DNA of 64,000 nucleotides from Heliocybe sulcata. Taxonomy: Eukaryota > Basidiomycota > Agaricomycetes > Gloeophyllales > Gloeophyllaceae. The first letter of the stretch is position 1, and every line of letters begins with the position of its first letter. The notes beneath the pieces were generated by a model, which did not search any database, was not told where the DNA came from, and saw only the letters and a list, made by a program, of their open reading frames with translations. This document shows, one piece after another, positions 43,749 through 62,980 of the stretch. The position numbers were made by a program, and so were the translations under genes. Location: assembly GCA_004369045.1 (NCBI GenBank), contig ML213505.1, positions 1,547,849 to 1,611,848 of the forward strand. Direction: 5' to 3'.

Positions 43749-45124
43749 TCATGTCAAATATTCTTCAAGAATTTGCCCGGGCTTTCCCATCCACGGCCAT
43801 CGTCGGTCGGCTTGGATGTGGGTGTTGGGTTCAATCCGTACACCTCTCTTTGCTAGTTCAGAGACGATGCGAGCGATATTCCGAGTGTCCTAGGAGCGAG
43901 GATGAGAATTTTCGCAAACAAGAAGGGAATGTAACCAGCTGGCGTACATCAATGCCACTATGTTGGCGACCGATGAATGGTGCCAAATTGAGGAAACGTA
44001 GTTGCGAGGTCAGATTGAGCGATAGGCGTTTCTGGAATGCGAAGGCCTTGCGAGGGAGCGAGCGAAGGTCAGAAATACAGACGGTGAATACTGTGGAGTG
44101 GCTCACTTTCTTCCCATGCTTGCTGCGACTCTCGAGGTACGCTATACGGGAGACAACCTTTCGGACGTCCATGACGTCGCCTGTTATCCAATCCGGGAGG
44201 GATACCTAAGAAAAAATGAGGGAATTGGCATCGGTCGGCTAGTAGGCTGTCCCCGGTGGAAGGACTAACTTTAGAGATGAAGCATTGCTTGATAACAAAG
44301 TCACGGATGTCAAATGGGCCGTCTGTGCACCAGCAGAACGGGACAAGGCGTTCACCGGTATCCGGATGGATAAGACCATTGTTCGATAGGAACCTCGTGA
44401 ACCGGTCGATAACTTCTGGGAATGTTGGAGCATGATCGACTTGTTTCTGTAGCAGGTTACATCAGCGCATATTCAACGTATTTTGAGAGCATCCGCTGAC
44501 CTGGGTGATACCAGTCAGGTCGGTACAAAATTGGGTCAAGGTAGGTTTCCACGTCGGTTTCACGAAAGTGCGGAATTCAGCTGCGACTTCGAGTTCGCTT
44601 GCCATTCCATCGCCATCTTTGTCTTTCCAACGCATCAAGCAGACTGGCCATTCCTTGTGATATAAATAAAATAAGGTATTCGGAATATTGACATAATAGG
44701 GTCCACAAACTATGATCTCATTGGGCCAGTGGAAGTCTGAGCCTTGGACGCATGTGGCTTCGACATCCAAGACGAGCACGGCCTCATAAGGCTGCTTGGT
44801 CCAAACTGCATCTGACTGGACCGGGGTGGCAACTTCCTCTAGTGGCTGAAGTATCTTGATACCATCGACCGCAACTTTCTCGACCTCGGCATGAACAACC
44901 CTGTCCCCGTCGGGTACAAAGATTTTCCCAACAGTCGTCTTAGCAGGCTCTCCGGGCATCGAGGCCTGGGGGCCATGCGAAGGTTCCGAGGGTCGTGCCA
45001 CCCGACGAGATAGGACCAATGTCGATAGCGCGAATACTGCAAGCGCACAGGAGCCAATAAGGAAAATGACCCGAACATCGGTGAGGATAGGCGGGAGACG
45101 GCCTACGCCAAAGGGGGTATGCAT
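43749..45124 (-). CDS. ERI1-like DEDDh 3'-5' exoribonuclease with N-terminal membrane anchor
   Basis: ERI1-family enzymes trim 3' ends of small RNAs, histone mRNA or 5.8S rRNA. The DEDDh core starts VLVLDVEATCVQG (Exo I, D and E), followed by FHWPNEIIEWPV-type joins, EFRTFVKPTWKPTLTQFCTD and LTGITQ. Exo II is on the exon reading SNNGLIHPDTGERLVPFCWC with DGPFDIRDF. Exo III is RQHSGIDDTRNIARIVSEL, giving the His and Asp. The C-terminus is MGKPGQILEEYLT, stop 43749-43751. The first exon continues in frame upstream into a membrane segment (VIFLIGSCALAVFALSTLVL, about residues 19-38). An in-frame Met at 44959 would give a soluble form. It is divergent from CMS1, 250 bp away. Confidence 0.87.
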
Positions 45125-45374
45125 GCTGTCCTCGTTGAAGGCAGCACAGATGGATACGATTGAGCGCTACGGATAGCACGTTATCATGGGCCACGCTTGC
45201 TGCAGACGGTCTTCTAAATTTGAACCCTTTCTGCCTTAGCGTACTTGGTGGCAGTGCAAACACGTGCGAAAAGCCCCCGAGCTTGGCATTCCTCGAAAAT
45301 TCCAATTTCGGTACAACTCTTCCACATTTCCTTTGCGGCCTTTTCACCTCTGGCCTGCATACTGGATTACGGCC

Positions 45375-46500
45375 ATGCAGGGTGGAGACGACTTGATCGA
45401 CGACTTTGTTCCGGACGAGCTTGTTGCGCTGTCTGAAGAGGAAAATGATTTGGAGGAAGAAGACGCGGGTGGCTCAATAAGTGGCGAGGAGGGAGATGTG
45501 GCGGGTACCTCAACCGCTACTCAGGCTGCAGTCGAGAAGAAGAGGAAACGGAGAGCAAAGGAGAAGGAGCGGAAAGCCAAGGTGAGATCATATGGATCCT
45601 AAGTCGAGGCCGAGTGCTCTTCTGATATATTATATTCGACGGCAAATGTAGAAACGGAAGTTTGCAGAGACTCAGTCCCTGGAGGCAATTTCCGTGGCTG
45701 CACAACCTCCGATACAACTATCAGAATATATATCATCCATGCAAGCCAAGACGTTCTCGAAATTATCGGGCATTGAGCTGGGCGATTTGCAGATTCCTGG
45801 TGGGTATCAGGCTATCGTAAATCTCTGCGGCCAGCTGATATTAACCGCTCAGGTACTTAGAGAACTGCATAGCCGATACTGTCGCATGGAGTGGCTCAAG
45901 GTCTCTAGATCAACTACCTGACTTCATTGTCCAAAGTAGGTTATTATTGCTGGAGTTATGTCCAGTGGCGCTGATCTGCATCAAAGTGTGCCCAGATTTA
46001 CGCACTCAACTGTCTCAAAGGCCCAAGCACAATGGAGCGCCGTTCATGATTCTTGTCTGCGGTGCTGCCCTACGAGTCGCAGATGCCACTCGCGTCTTGA
46101 AGACCAAGGCGCTCCGAGGGGAGAAAGGCGGGGACGTTGCGAAACTGTTCGCAAAACACATCAAGCTCGAGGAACACGTCAAGTATCTGAAGAGGACGAA
46201 ATTCGGCGCTGCGGCAGGTACACCTGGTCGGTTAGGAAAGCTATTAGAAGCCGGTGAGTTCCTCTAGACCTAACCCTGGCATTGCCTCTGAGGCTCTGAC
46301 CCGGCATATCTCTTCCTGCAGACGCTCTCTCGGTTGTCAGCTTGACCCATATCATCCTCGATGTCAGCTACTTGGATTCCAAGAAGCGCTCGCTCTTGGA
46401 CATTCCGGAGACAAGAGATGAGGTCTTCAGACTATTTCTTGGCTCGCCAAAGGTCCTGCAGGCTATGAGGGCGGGGCAAGTGAAGCTTGTTCTTTTCTGA
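45375..46500 (+). CDS. CMS1: CMS1, small-subunit processome protein
   Basis: Cms1 is a nucleolar protein of the 90S pre-ribosome with a decayed DEAD-box helicase fold. The acidic N-terminus (GGDDLIDDFVPDELVALSEE) is followed by a basic KKRKRRAKEKERKAKKRKF stretch, typical of nucleolar proteins. Further on come LSEYISSMQAKTFSKLSGIE, ADTVAWSGSRSLDQLPDFIV, ILVCGAALRVADATRVLK, LRGEKGGDVAKLFAKH, YLKRTKFGAAAGTPGRLGKL and, in the last exon, SLTHIILDVSYLDSKKRSLL. The GTPGR motif and the LDVSY in place of a DEAD box match the family. Stop TGA is at 46498-46500. The exons near 45800-45950 are the least certain. Confidence 0.9.
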
Positions 46501-47209
46501 CCGTCCGTAGGCTGGTGCGTAGCACAGACCGATATTAGCAGGAAGGTTGCCGGCGAAAATGCTATGCTGGATATCTTACACTGTACAATATGAAGGCGAA
46601 TATGATCAGAAACCCTTCGGGTTGACGCGCTGTGTAATCTGGCGAAACATGGTTACATTATTCAGATTGTTCAGAACGGACATATGCGCACCCTAGTGAA
46701 CTTGGGAACCTTGTGGATGCCCTTCCGGTAATTCCGGCTATGAGGGGAGAAAGCAGTGTATTTGTCTTTCGCTGGCATCTCGTGTTCCTTGGGCAGTTGG
46801 AGTGCCTCCGTCTGACATACTTTCAAAACCAGAAATACCTTAGATCATAAGAAGACTCTCACTAGAGCTTTGCATTCGACACCACTGGCACGGACTGCCT
46901 CAATAACAGAATCGACTTTTTTCAGCCTATCCCTCTGGTTCGCCTTGCGTGTCCGGGATAACCGCCAGGGTACCTTCCTACCGGAGCTCAGGAATCGTTC
47001 TGCACTGCACAACCACGTACTACTCACCAGAGCAGACCACCTAGGCTAGGCTGAGACGGCCTGAAGGCACCAAACATTACAGCTGCAGACTCAGAGGGAA
47101 CCGCCGGCAACTCAAGGACACAGAAAATGCCGACATTGGTGCTTTACGTAACGGAGCTGTCCTTCTTTCTCCGCCACTTCAGGACCGCGCTCGCAAGCGT
47201 TCAAACACA
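46501..47209. other. Intergenic region between CMS1 and SF3A1
   Basis: I see no gene, RNA gene or repeat here. Open frames are at most about 60 codons. The right part is the SF3A1 promoter. Confidence 0.45.
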
Positions 47210-49843
47210 ATGGCGGTAGAGACACAGACGATGCCAGTTGGGAACGGCCATTTAGGCAACGGCGACATAGAGATGGACGGGTTGAAGGAGAGCGTGGCGC
47301 GCTTCACCAGCGGCATGATTCTCCCGCCGCCAGAGATAAAATGTGCGTATCCTACACCCCAGACCAGTTGGTACAATAGTCTGATACAAGGACTGCGTCT
47401 CAGCGGTTATTGACCGTACGGCGGCGTTTGTTGCGCGGTCTGCGAACCCACCACAGTTCGAGGACAAGATCAGAGAGAACCAGCGTAATGACCCAAAGTT
47501 CTCGTTCCTCAACCCCATGGACCCATACCATGCTTATTATAGGCAACGAATGGAGAAGGTACAGCGTGGCGAGGAGGACGAGGTGCCCGCTGCTGCTCCC
47601 GAGGAGAAACCGGCGGAGAAGGTGGAAGAGAAGGTGGTGGACTGGGGTGTAGAACCGCCCCAGCCCGAGTTCATACTGGACGTGCCGAATATTACGGCGA
47701 TCGACTTGTGAGTAGTATTCTTGACCTTCTCTTAGGCTACTTATAATCTTGTGGTTAACAGGGATATTATGAAGCTGACGGCTTTATTTACCGCTCGTCG
47801 CGGTCGGACCTTCCTCGCCTCGCTCTCTGCGCGCGAAGGCCGCAACTATCAATTTGATTTCCTTCGACCTACGCATTCGCTCTTTGGATATTTCAACCGC
47901 TTGGTCGAACAATACATGAGAGTACTCTACCCTGCCAAGGAGACTCTGGAAACACTCGCGGCTCGTGCTAACCCAGGGGACAAGTGGAGGACACTCGAAC
48001 AGGCGAGACGATACGCGAAGTGGGAGCAAAATAAGAGGGAGAAGGAGAAGAAGCGGGAGGACGATCAGGAGGCTGAAAGAAGTGCGTCTCACGTCTACTG
48101 AGTTCATCATCCGCTAACCTTGGACTGGATCAGTTGCCTTTGCCGAAATTGATTGGCATGAATACGCTATCGTCCAAACCATTGAGTTCACGGCGGCAGA
48201 TGCCAACGCTGAACTGCCACCGCCTATGAGCATACAAGACGTCGAGAACATGACTCTGGCTCAGAAGAGAATGGCCGCTATGATCATGGAGACCACAGCC
48301 GAGGACGTCGAGGCACACCGTGCGAAGCAAGCCGCCGCGGAGGCCGAAGCTGCTGCTGCAGTGGGCGGAGCCGGAACCGGTGCTGGAGAAGAAGATAACA
48401 TGCAGATGGACGAGAGCGATGAGGAGGACGATGGGGTGCGTGAGAGGAAGAAACGCGAAGACGAGGAAAGGCGGAGAGAGGAGGAGCGTGCTCGCGCTAT
48501 ACAGGCCAGCTCGCTCGAGGCTGGACAGATGAAGATCAGGACGGACTACGTACCCAAGGGTGAGTTCATGCGCATGTATGCGCGTATTTACGTATACTGA
48601 TATCGTGGCCTTCTGCAGTCGGTGGCAAGGGCAAGCAGCAGACAACCACTACCTGTAGTATCTGCGGTCAGCAAATTCCTGTGGACGAGCTGCAAGAACA
48701 CATGCGTATCGAGCTACTCGACCCGCGATGGAAGGAGCAGCGGAATGTTCTCGAGGCGCGCAAGGCCCAGGCGTCCGAGCTGCAAAAGGGTGCGAACGTG
48801 GCTGCGTCGATCAAGAACCTTGCCCGTACCCGGCCGGATATCTTCGGTGCCGAGGAGGACGAGGAGCGCCGGAAGAGAGAGGAGGAAGAGGAGCGGCAGC
48901 GCCGCCGTGCGAGAGAGAAGGTCGTTTGGGACGGGCACACCGCGTCCAAGGCCAGCACGCAGGACAAGTTCTCGACGAATGTCAATTTCGACGAGCAGAT
49001 TGCTGCTATACATCGCGCGAAGGGGCTCGGACCGTAAGTGGCATGCCGTTCCGCGCGTATAGCCTACTAATGTACTTGCAGACAAGAGGCTGGCGCTATT
49101 GGTCCTGGGATTGGCCCTGCGGCTCCTCCACCAGCCATAACAGGCCTCCCACCCGCACCAGTCTCCCTTCCTGCTGCGCCGCAGACAGGGCCGGGGTACT
49201 CTGCAGCCACGATATCTTCCGGCCCTCAACCCGCATCGATGGCTCCCCCGCCCACGGCACCGGTCATGCTACCGCCCCTGCACTACCAGGGCCTTGGGGC
49301 GCAGCAACCGTTCGGCTTCTCACCACCGCCTCCACCGATGGGGATGGGGATGGGCATGTCGCCGCCGCCGCAGGCGGGTATGGTGCGCACTGCGGACCAG
49401 ATGGAGGGGGGGCAGGGAGAGGGGATGCCGCCTCCGAAGAGGCAAAAGGTGGCGAAGTTGCCGGGCGGGGCGTTGTACCCCGAGGCGGATTGGTTGGCTA
49501 TGCATCCTGTGAGTGGCTGACCTGTGCTGTGCGATGAACTGCGTGTTGACCGGCTGCCTGTTAGTATCCTATCTCGCTGCAGGTGCAGATGCCGAACGAC
49601 CCGTCCAAGCCGGAGTGGAAGCTTGATGGAAGTGTTGTTACAATCCCAGAGCTGCCGCTCAATTATCTCGTGTCTACGCTGCGTGACCGGATTTTGCAAG
49701 CTACTGGGAGTAGCCTCGCTGCCTCCAGGATCCGGCTTTCCTCGAGTGGCAAGATGCTCACGAATGCCAATACACTGGCAAGCTATAATTTGGAGGACGA
49801 GGATCTTGTCATATTGACTGCGACCGACAAGAAGAAGAGATAG
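47210..49843 (+). CDS. PRP21: SF3A1 (Prp21), U2 snRNP splicing factor
   Basis: SF3A1 is a core protein of the U2 snRNP SF3a complex. The N-terminus MAVETQTMPVGNG leads to SURP1 with RTAAFVARSANPPQFEDKI and FLNPMDPYHAYYRQRM, then SURP2 with MKLTALFTARRGRTFLASLS and NYQFDFLRPTHSLFGYFNRL. Charged helical stretches (KREKEKKREDDQEAE, RKKREDEERRREEERA) flank a CSICGQQIPVDELQEHMRIE block. A Pro/Gly/Met-rich linker (about 49090-49420) precedes the C-terminal ubiquitin-like domain (ELPLNYLVSTLRDRILQATG, YNLEDEDLVILTATDKKKR), which binds U1 SL4 in the human protein. The ending KKKR is close to the basic RGG-like end of orthologues. Stop at 49841-49843. Confidence 0.95.
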
Positions 49844-50135
49844 TGGATGGCGTGTTTCCTCCGTGTTTCTTTTTGTGTAGTAGGCACTGCTCGGGTTTGT
49901 GGGTACTCATTCTTACATATTCAGTTAAGGCAATGCGATGAACGTGTGATGCATTTATTACAAGATATACAGCTGCTGGCTTCGTATCAGGTACAAGAAT
50001 CGCGGACTAGAGTACATTGTGAGTGACTACATTCGGTGCTACAGTATATGTTATAAATGCGCATATTGTACAGCCATGTTTACCCTTGCCCCATTGTGAC
50101 CGAAATGAAATGGACGACCTCCGGTGCCTCGTCTT

Positions 50136-50705
50136 CTAATGCTGGCGTCCTTCGGTACGGATAGATCCTGATGGATGCTGCGTACGCCAGTGGACTAGCG
50201 GCGGCGAGGTGGTGGATATTTTGCGAACGGGCGTGCGCGGCCTCCCGCAACGCTCGGCCCCGTGGCTTATGCTGAATATATCATCTCCCCAGCTGTTGCT
50301 GCCTTCTCCTCCACGCCCTTTCGACCCAATGATATCTGATTGACCCCTCCTAGCAATGACGCCCCTCGCATTGTCCCCTTGAGTAGCAGACGAGAGTGGT
50401 ACGGTGTCCCCAAGCCATTCCTCGTCTTCCTGGCTCGGTATATGCGGCGCAGGGAATTTACAGAACGTGGTGGTTGCCTGGAGGAGGGGCGACGATACGA
50501 GGCCTGGGGGCACGGGGATGTGGATGGGCTGGATGAGGCAGAGGCTGGACTTTCTGCGCGAGTCGCGAGGGGATCGCGAGCGGGATTTTGGCGTGGATGG
50601 CCCGAGGCTGCTGCTGCTGCCTGCTGCTGCCGTCGACGGCGACGCGGACGAGTGGTGCGCGACGAACGAGGGGGAGGACGGTGGGCTAGGCATTGAGAGC
50701 GGCAT
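50136..50705 (-). CDS. Ser/Pro-rich small orphan protein
   Basis: A single-exon open frame of 189 codons on the minus strand. It starts MPLSMPSPPSSPSFVAHHSS and contains a Ser/Ala low-complexity run encoded by GCT/GCA triplets (TAAAGSSSSLG). The middle SLCLIQPIHIPVPPGLVSSP and FPAPHIPSQEDEEWLGDTVP looks less repetitive and may be a short linear motif region. The C-terminus is Arg/Ser/Gly-rich. I do not recognise a family; the protein is probably disordered. Strand-biased coding pattern and single clear start support a gene, but opposite-strand open frames of 108-118 codons overlap it, so confidence is moderate. Confidence 0.5.
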   Translation of the reverse strand: MPLSMPSPPSSPSFVAHHSSASPSTAAAGSSSSLGPSTPKSRSRSPRDSRRKSSLCLIQPIHIPVPPGLVSSPLLQATTTFCKFPAPHIPSQEDEEWLGDTVPLSSATQGDNARGVIARRGQSDIIGSKGRGGEGSNSWGDDIFSISHGAERCGRPRTPVRKISTTSPPLVHWRTQHPSGSIRTEGRQH

Positions 50706-50989
50706 TGCGGACTGGGGAGGTGGACGATAAGCCCTGGGCTGGGGGAGTTTATGAATGGCGGGTGGCGGTGGAAGGCGGACGGTGATTGGTGGAACAAGAT
50801 CGCGGCGGACACAGAACCCGATCGCAGCCTGTTGCCGAGGTGCCGGTCATTTAAACGCGATCGAGGCACGCCCAGATTAGATCCCGCGCACTCAAGGCTG
50901 TCCTGCCACTGTTCCCAGTAAAGATCCTCTTTAATGCCCAACATTTATCCTAACCGCCATCTAATTATTCCACCACCAGCAATACTGCA

Positions 50990-51920
50990 TCTAATTTGCA
51001 GAATAACATACGCGATTTAGTAATGCGCGGACAAACCTAGACACCAGTATCACAAGGACGCATATCGCCTTGTCGAGAAGCAGAGACGGTCTAGGAACAG
51101 CACCTCTTGCGGCTCTACTAGCCTCCCGGCTGAGGTTCTCCGCAGCAGTCGGGCGAATCTGATTCTGTAGACTCGTCCGGTCCGAGTAACGGAGTCTCCG
51201 TCTGGGCGACGTCGTACTGCCCACGGCCAGAGATCCCTGTTGCTGCAGGTGTCGTCGGCTGAGGAAGTGAAGAAGGCGGGCGTGAAATGGCAGGCTCTTG
51301 CAAGCTTGGCCAGCCGGCGCTGCTATCACCGGTTCAGCCACAGGCGTGCTGGTAGTCAAAGGAACGTCAGAAGCACTCTTTATATTAGATGAGGGCCTCG
51401 AGAACGCTGCCTCCGACGTTGGCGGGTCCGGCAAGCATTCAAGCTTGCTCCGGTCGCAGACAATGCAGGTCCAGTCCCGCGATCTGACCGCTAGAGTCAG
51501 AAAGATAGCAACAGCGTAGTGTGACAGTTCATCTTACCGTGCTGCAAGACGTTTGCATTCCGCTGTTGGGTACTCCAGGAAACCGCTATTAACAGCGACC
51601 TGCCTTTTGAGTGGGAAGAAGCATTGGAGGCCAATAATAGCTGGGTAGGTGCCATTGTCAATCGCATGATTTCGCCGTTGATAACACCATTCAATTATGC
51701 TCACCCGTGCTGGCCCCCCAAGCAGGCTACCAGAGTTCCTCCTGATTCAAATGCGTCATTGATATTAGGTCCCTAGGCCTAGGGGCTGAAAGAAAGTGTG
51801 CAACTACCCTCGATCACTTACAATATTAATCAATGAGACTAATACAGATCTCGACAACGTGACCACATCAATGAATGCCCTAGTCAAGGCTAAGTGACTA
51901 ATGACTCTTACCTTGGGATT
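50990..51920 (-). pseudogene. Partial decayed copy of the UBE2J1-like E2 gene
   Basis: This segment matches the 3' two-thirds of the intact E2 gene at 60983-62264, in the same orientation, introns included. Homology runs from the end of the exon carrying ELNTK (about 51918) to the tail-anchor exon. The copy differs by many substitutions and small indels. The conserved LWQPAW block reads LW-stop-PAW, and the Ser/Thr-rich linker is out of frame in the middle, with only the ends (DPPTSEAAF, LLLDKAICVLVILVS) still alike. The first exons, including the microexon, are absent. It is a degenerate tandem copy of a host gene. Confidence 0.85.
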
Positions 51921-52224
51921 TAGCTTGCAAAACAGGACCGCTTTTTTGAACGATATATCGCCCATACAACGTTTGTGCGAGGACGACATTCGTCGGTGTA
52001 ACCCGACGCCCGTAGACAGTGATTCACGTGACACCTCGCCACATGCCACACTCGCTAGCATAAGCACTCTGAGGTGGACTTGGAATATATTCAATACTGA
52101 CTCCAGTCAAACCAGCACACAGTTTTCCACCCATACTAGCATCCATAGAACAACAAAGAAATTCATCGAGTAACAACAAGCCATGCTACATAGCCAGCTA
52201 GTGCAGCCCACTCAACACAGGTCA
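51921..52224. other. Spacer between the E2 pseudogene and the BEACH gene end
   Basis: This short AT-richer stretch separates the break of the duplicated segment from the BEACH gene stop. A CACGTG occurs near 52026. I see no gene. Confidence 0.4.
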
Positions 52225-60099
<7,875 letters not shown>

Positions 60100-60982
60100 T
60101 ATTCCGTGTCCTTAGCCAAGCATATCAACCAGTAAAGGTGTAGTCCACAAGGGAGGGAAGTCAAGCGACAGTAACTAAGTCGCCGTACGCGAAGGACGCG
60201 TTGTGGCGGGAACTTTGACGACTCTCCTGCAGTTCTCCTGTTCTAATGCGAACCTGAACTCGGAACGTGTCAGTTCTTAGCGTGTGTTTTTGTGCTCCTG
60301 TGCTTCCGGGCTCGTTCTTGATATTGAACAAGTATCCCAGGGGGTCAACTAACGTTCAAATTATCTTGGCACGGTCTGGGTCGGAGCGTCTTCTAAGACT
60401 CTGCAGGACGACAGCTAGATGCTCGGAACTATGTTCTTCGATGGTTCTGGGGCAAGGCAGTAGGCTATAAGCTGCAGCATTGGATACGGCTCTGCCGAGC
60501 ACTGGATCATTTTGACGAATGCCGGAGCGGTACCTATGCGGGGGTGGTGGACATACAGTCAGCTCGTAGAGGAGATAGAGATCGCCATACAAGCTTCCAT
60601 TCGAACCAGGTGCGTACCCAATCTATTCACTGAGATATTGGCATGCTGACCTCCTTACTTAGGAGCAAGGCACTGCTAAGGTGCCATAACCGAGGTCGAG
60701 AATCCGGAATCTTCTATGTTTGCGGACCCACCCTTCGAGTACGACGGCATCATGCCTGTTCCTGCGCTCCAGTTTACTATGAGTGCACTGCGGTCATTCG
60801 TCGGAACACCAATGATGCTGTAAACGGTCTATTTGTTAGATGGTGCCTCGGCTGCGTCTGTCGCACCTGTAAGAACACCTCGTGATCCATTAAATAATGT
60901 CCAAAACCTATCCTACACACCACCTAAGAACTTCTACATATGTCACGATCAGCAACACCACCTTGTACTTGAAAAATGAGAT
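60100..60982. other. Intergenic region between the BEACH and E2 genes
   Basis: Nearly 0.9 kb with no recognised gene. Open frames are below 80 codons. It should hold the BEACH gene promoter and the E2 3' untranslated region. No repeat or RNA gene is seen. Confidence 0.45.
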
Positions 60983-62264
60983 CTAGAATATGCGCCTACA
61001 AATTAGCGCAAATACAAGTATCAGAAGCACGCATATCGCCGTGTCGAGAAGTAGAGGCGGTCTAGGAGCAGCACTAGTGCGCCCTCCTGCGGCTGTACTT
61101 GCCTCCCAGCGGAGGTTCTCCGCAGCCGTCGGGCGAACTGCACTGGATTCTGCAGGCTCGTCCGGTCCAGGTGACGGTGTCTCCGTCTGAGATGTCGTCG
61201 ACGATGTCGTACTGCCCATAGACAGAGAAATCCCTGTTGCTGCAGGTGCCGTCATCTGAGGAAGCACAGAAGGCGGGCTGGAAATGTTTGGCTCTTGGAC
61301 AGCCGGCGCTATCGCCGCTTCAGCCAGAGGCGTGGTGGTAGTCAAAGGAACGTCAGAAGCATCGTTCATAGTAGGTGCTGAGCTTGGGGACGCTGCCTCC
61401 GACGTTGGCGGGTCCGGCAAGCATTCAAGGTTGCTCCTGTCGCAGACGGGGCAGGTCCAGTCCCGTGATCTGATCACGAGAGTCAACACAACAGAGCAAT
61501 AGCGAAGTGCGAGAGCTTATCTTACAGTGCTGCAAGACGTTTGCGTTCCGCTGGTGGGTACTCAAGGGAGCCGACACCAACAGCAGCCTGCCCTTTGAGT
61601 GGGAAGAAGCCTTGGAGTCCAACAATAGCTGGATAGATGCCATTGTCAATCGCAGGATTTCGCTATTGATAATGCCATTCAATTCCACTCACCCGTTCGG
61701 ACCCCCCATGCAGGCTGCCAGAGTTCTTCATGATCTACATGCGTTATCGAGTGAAAGAGAGTGTGCAAATAACCTCAATTTACTTACAATTAGTGAAGCT
61801 AATGCAGATCTTTGCACGGGACCACAATGAATACCCGGATCAAGGCCAAGTGACTGATAATTCTTACCTTGGTATTTAGCTCGAACCGTCCACTGGGAGT
61901 CAGCATCATGATGGACGGCGGACGGAAAGGGTACTCGGGCGGAAGAAGGATACGGAAGTGGTATAGTCCTCCTTCGAATTCTGTGCCGGGAGGTCCACGC
62001 AGTGTACAATGCCACTCCTATCCAATAAAATTCATCTGAATCGCAAAGGTACTAGAAGGTGCGCAGTGACATACGAAGATATCGTCCTAGGAGGTGGGTG
62101 TCAAAGCTCCAGAGTACCACGGGAATAAGCATACGGCATCGACGTACCTCTAATGGCGCAGCAGAGTAATCAGTAGACGGGTCATTCGCCAGTTCTCTAG
62201 CTTCCTGCATAATCCTCTTGACGGCTGCAAAGCCAAGCCTCCTCTTAGCCTTGAATCCAGACAT
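60983..62264 (-). CDS. Tail-anchored ubiquitin-conjugating enzyme, UBE2J1-like
   Basis: An ER-associated E2 for protein degradation. Exon 1 reads MSGFKAKRRLGFAAVKRIMQ and ends AAPLE. A 12-nt microexon (62075-62086, DDIF) leads to EWHCTLRGPPGTEFEGGLYH and FRILLPPEYPFRPPSIMMLT, with GRFELNTK. The active-site block is ICISFTN-YHEELWQPAWGVRT, where Cys follows Ile as in UBE2J1; the next exon gives AIVGLQGFFPLKGQAAVG and LEYPPAERKRLAAL. A CPVC segment (SRDWTCPVCDRSNLEC) then precedes a Ser/Thr/Pro-rich linker and a C-terminal membrane segment (LLLDTAICVLLILVFALI), stop 60983-60985. UBE2J1-like rather than Ubc6 because of GRFE and the Cys pair after the catalytic domain. A decayed copy lies at 50990-51920. 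Confidence 0.92.
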
Positions 62265-62595
62265 CCTCAGACTTGAAGATAAAGTGGCGCACCAGAGTTG
62301 TTCCTATTGAAGCTGGCCATGGCATGCAACTCCAGCGGTCCTCAATCAAAAAGAGCGCGATAGTCGAGGCTAGATCTAAGAGAGATAACTTCCACCGGAA
62401 AGACAGACTCGGGCGCTCTTTGTGCGCAGTGTTACTTGGTAACTTCCACGTCGCGCTCGAGCGGTGGCTGCCTCCGCTCGTGATTCCGAAGTACAAGCGC
62501 TGTGGGAATCTTTATCGGGCTTCTCCGAACATTGTCATTTTCCCAGTTTAGGCCTGCAGCTAGAGCGAACTCCAGCTTCGGTTTCTGCTGACTCG
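62265..62595. other. Divergent promoter region of the E2 and mS37 genes
   Basis: The two genes start 331 bp apart. Open frames in this stretch overlap both strands and are not supported. I see no clear TATA box or palindrome. Confidence 0.4.
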
Positions 62596-62980
62596 ATGTA
62601 TATCCAGAAGCTCAAGGTCCGGCCCAAGAAAAGTAAGCTTTACCTGTTACATGCTGTATCTTATTTGCTGCTTGTTTAGGCTATACTTATGCTGTGGTAT
62701 TCAGACCCGCCGGTGAACCTGTGCGCCCCGGAGCTGGCGAGCCTGTTGGCGTGCTGGGCCGCCTCGGGCGACCATGGCTCGACGAAGGAGTGCATGTCGA
62801 CGTCTCAGGCACTGTACGACTGTATGCGGACTGTTGTGAGTAGTGCTACATCTCATCGCTATGATGCCCGATGCTAAATGCCTGACTGCGACTGCGATCG
62901 CCCAGCCGTACAAAGGCAAGCAGCATCGACCTACGATCAATTATCACCTCGCGCGGCTTGGGAAAAATCTCAAGTCATAG
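62596..62980 (+). CDS. MRP10: Mitochondrial ribosomal protein mS37 (Mrp10), CHCH domain
   Basis: mS37 is a small twin-CX9C protein of the mitochondrial small ribosomal subunit, imported by the Mia40 pathway. Three exons give about 80 residues. Exon 1 is MYIQKLKVRPKK; exon 2 gives NPPVNLCAPELASLLACWAA and KECMSTSQALYDCMRTV, with the two CX9C pairs intact; exon 3 gives PYKGKQHRPTINYHLARLGK and ends NLKS. The NYHLARL block matches yeast Mrp10 NYHAARL. Introns are GTAAGC...CAG and GTGAGT...CAG, stop TAG 62978-62980. With uS2m at 5.2-6.2 kb it makes two mitochondrial small-subunit genes in the window. Confidence 0.92.

Noticed and set aside
48714-49537. Long open frames on both strands inside SF3A1
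   Set aside because: They are shadows of the GC-rich coding sequence of SF3A1, which is fixed by its SURP and ubiquitin-like domains.
50340-50730. Plus-strand open frames of 108-118 codons opposite the Ser/Pro-rich orphan
   Set aside because: They are Arg/Gly/Ala-rich products of a triplet-repeat region and are less gene-like than the minus-strand frame.
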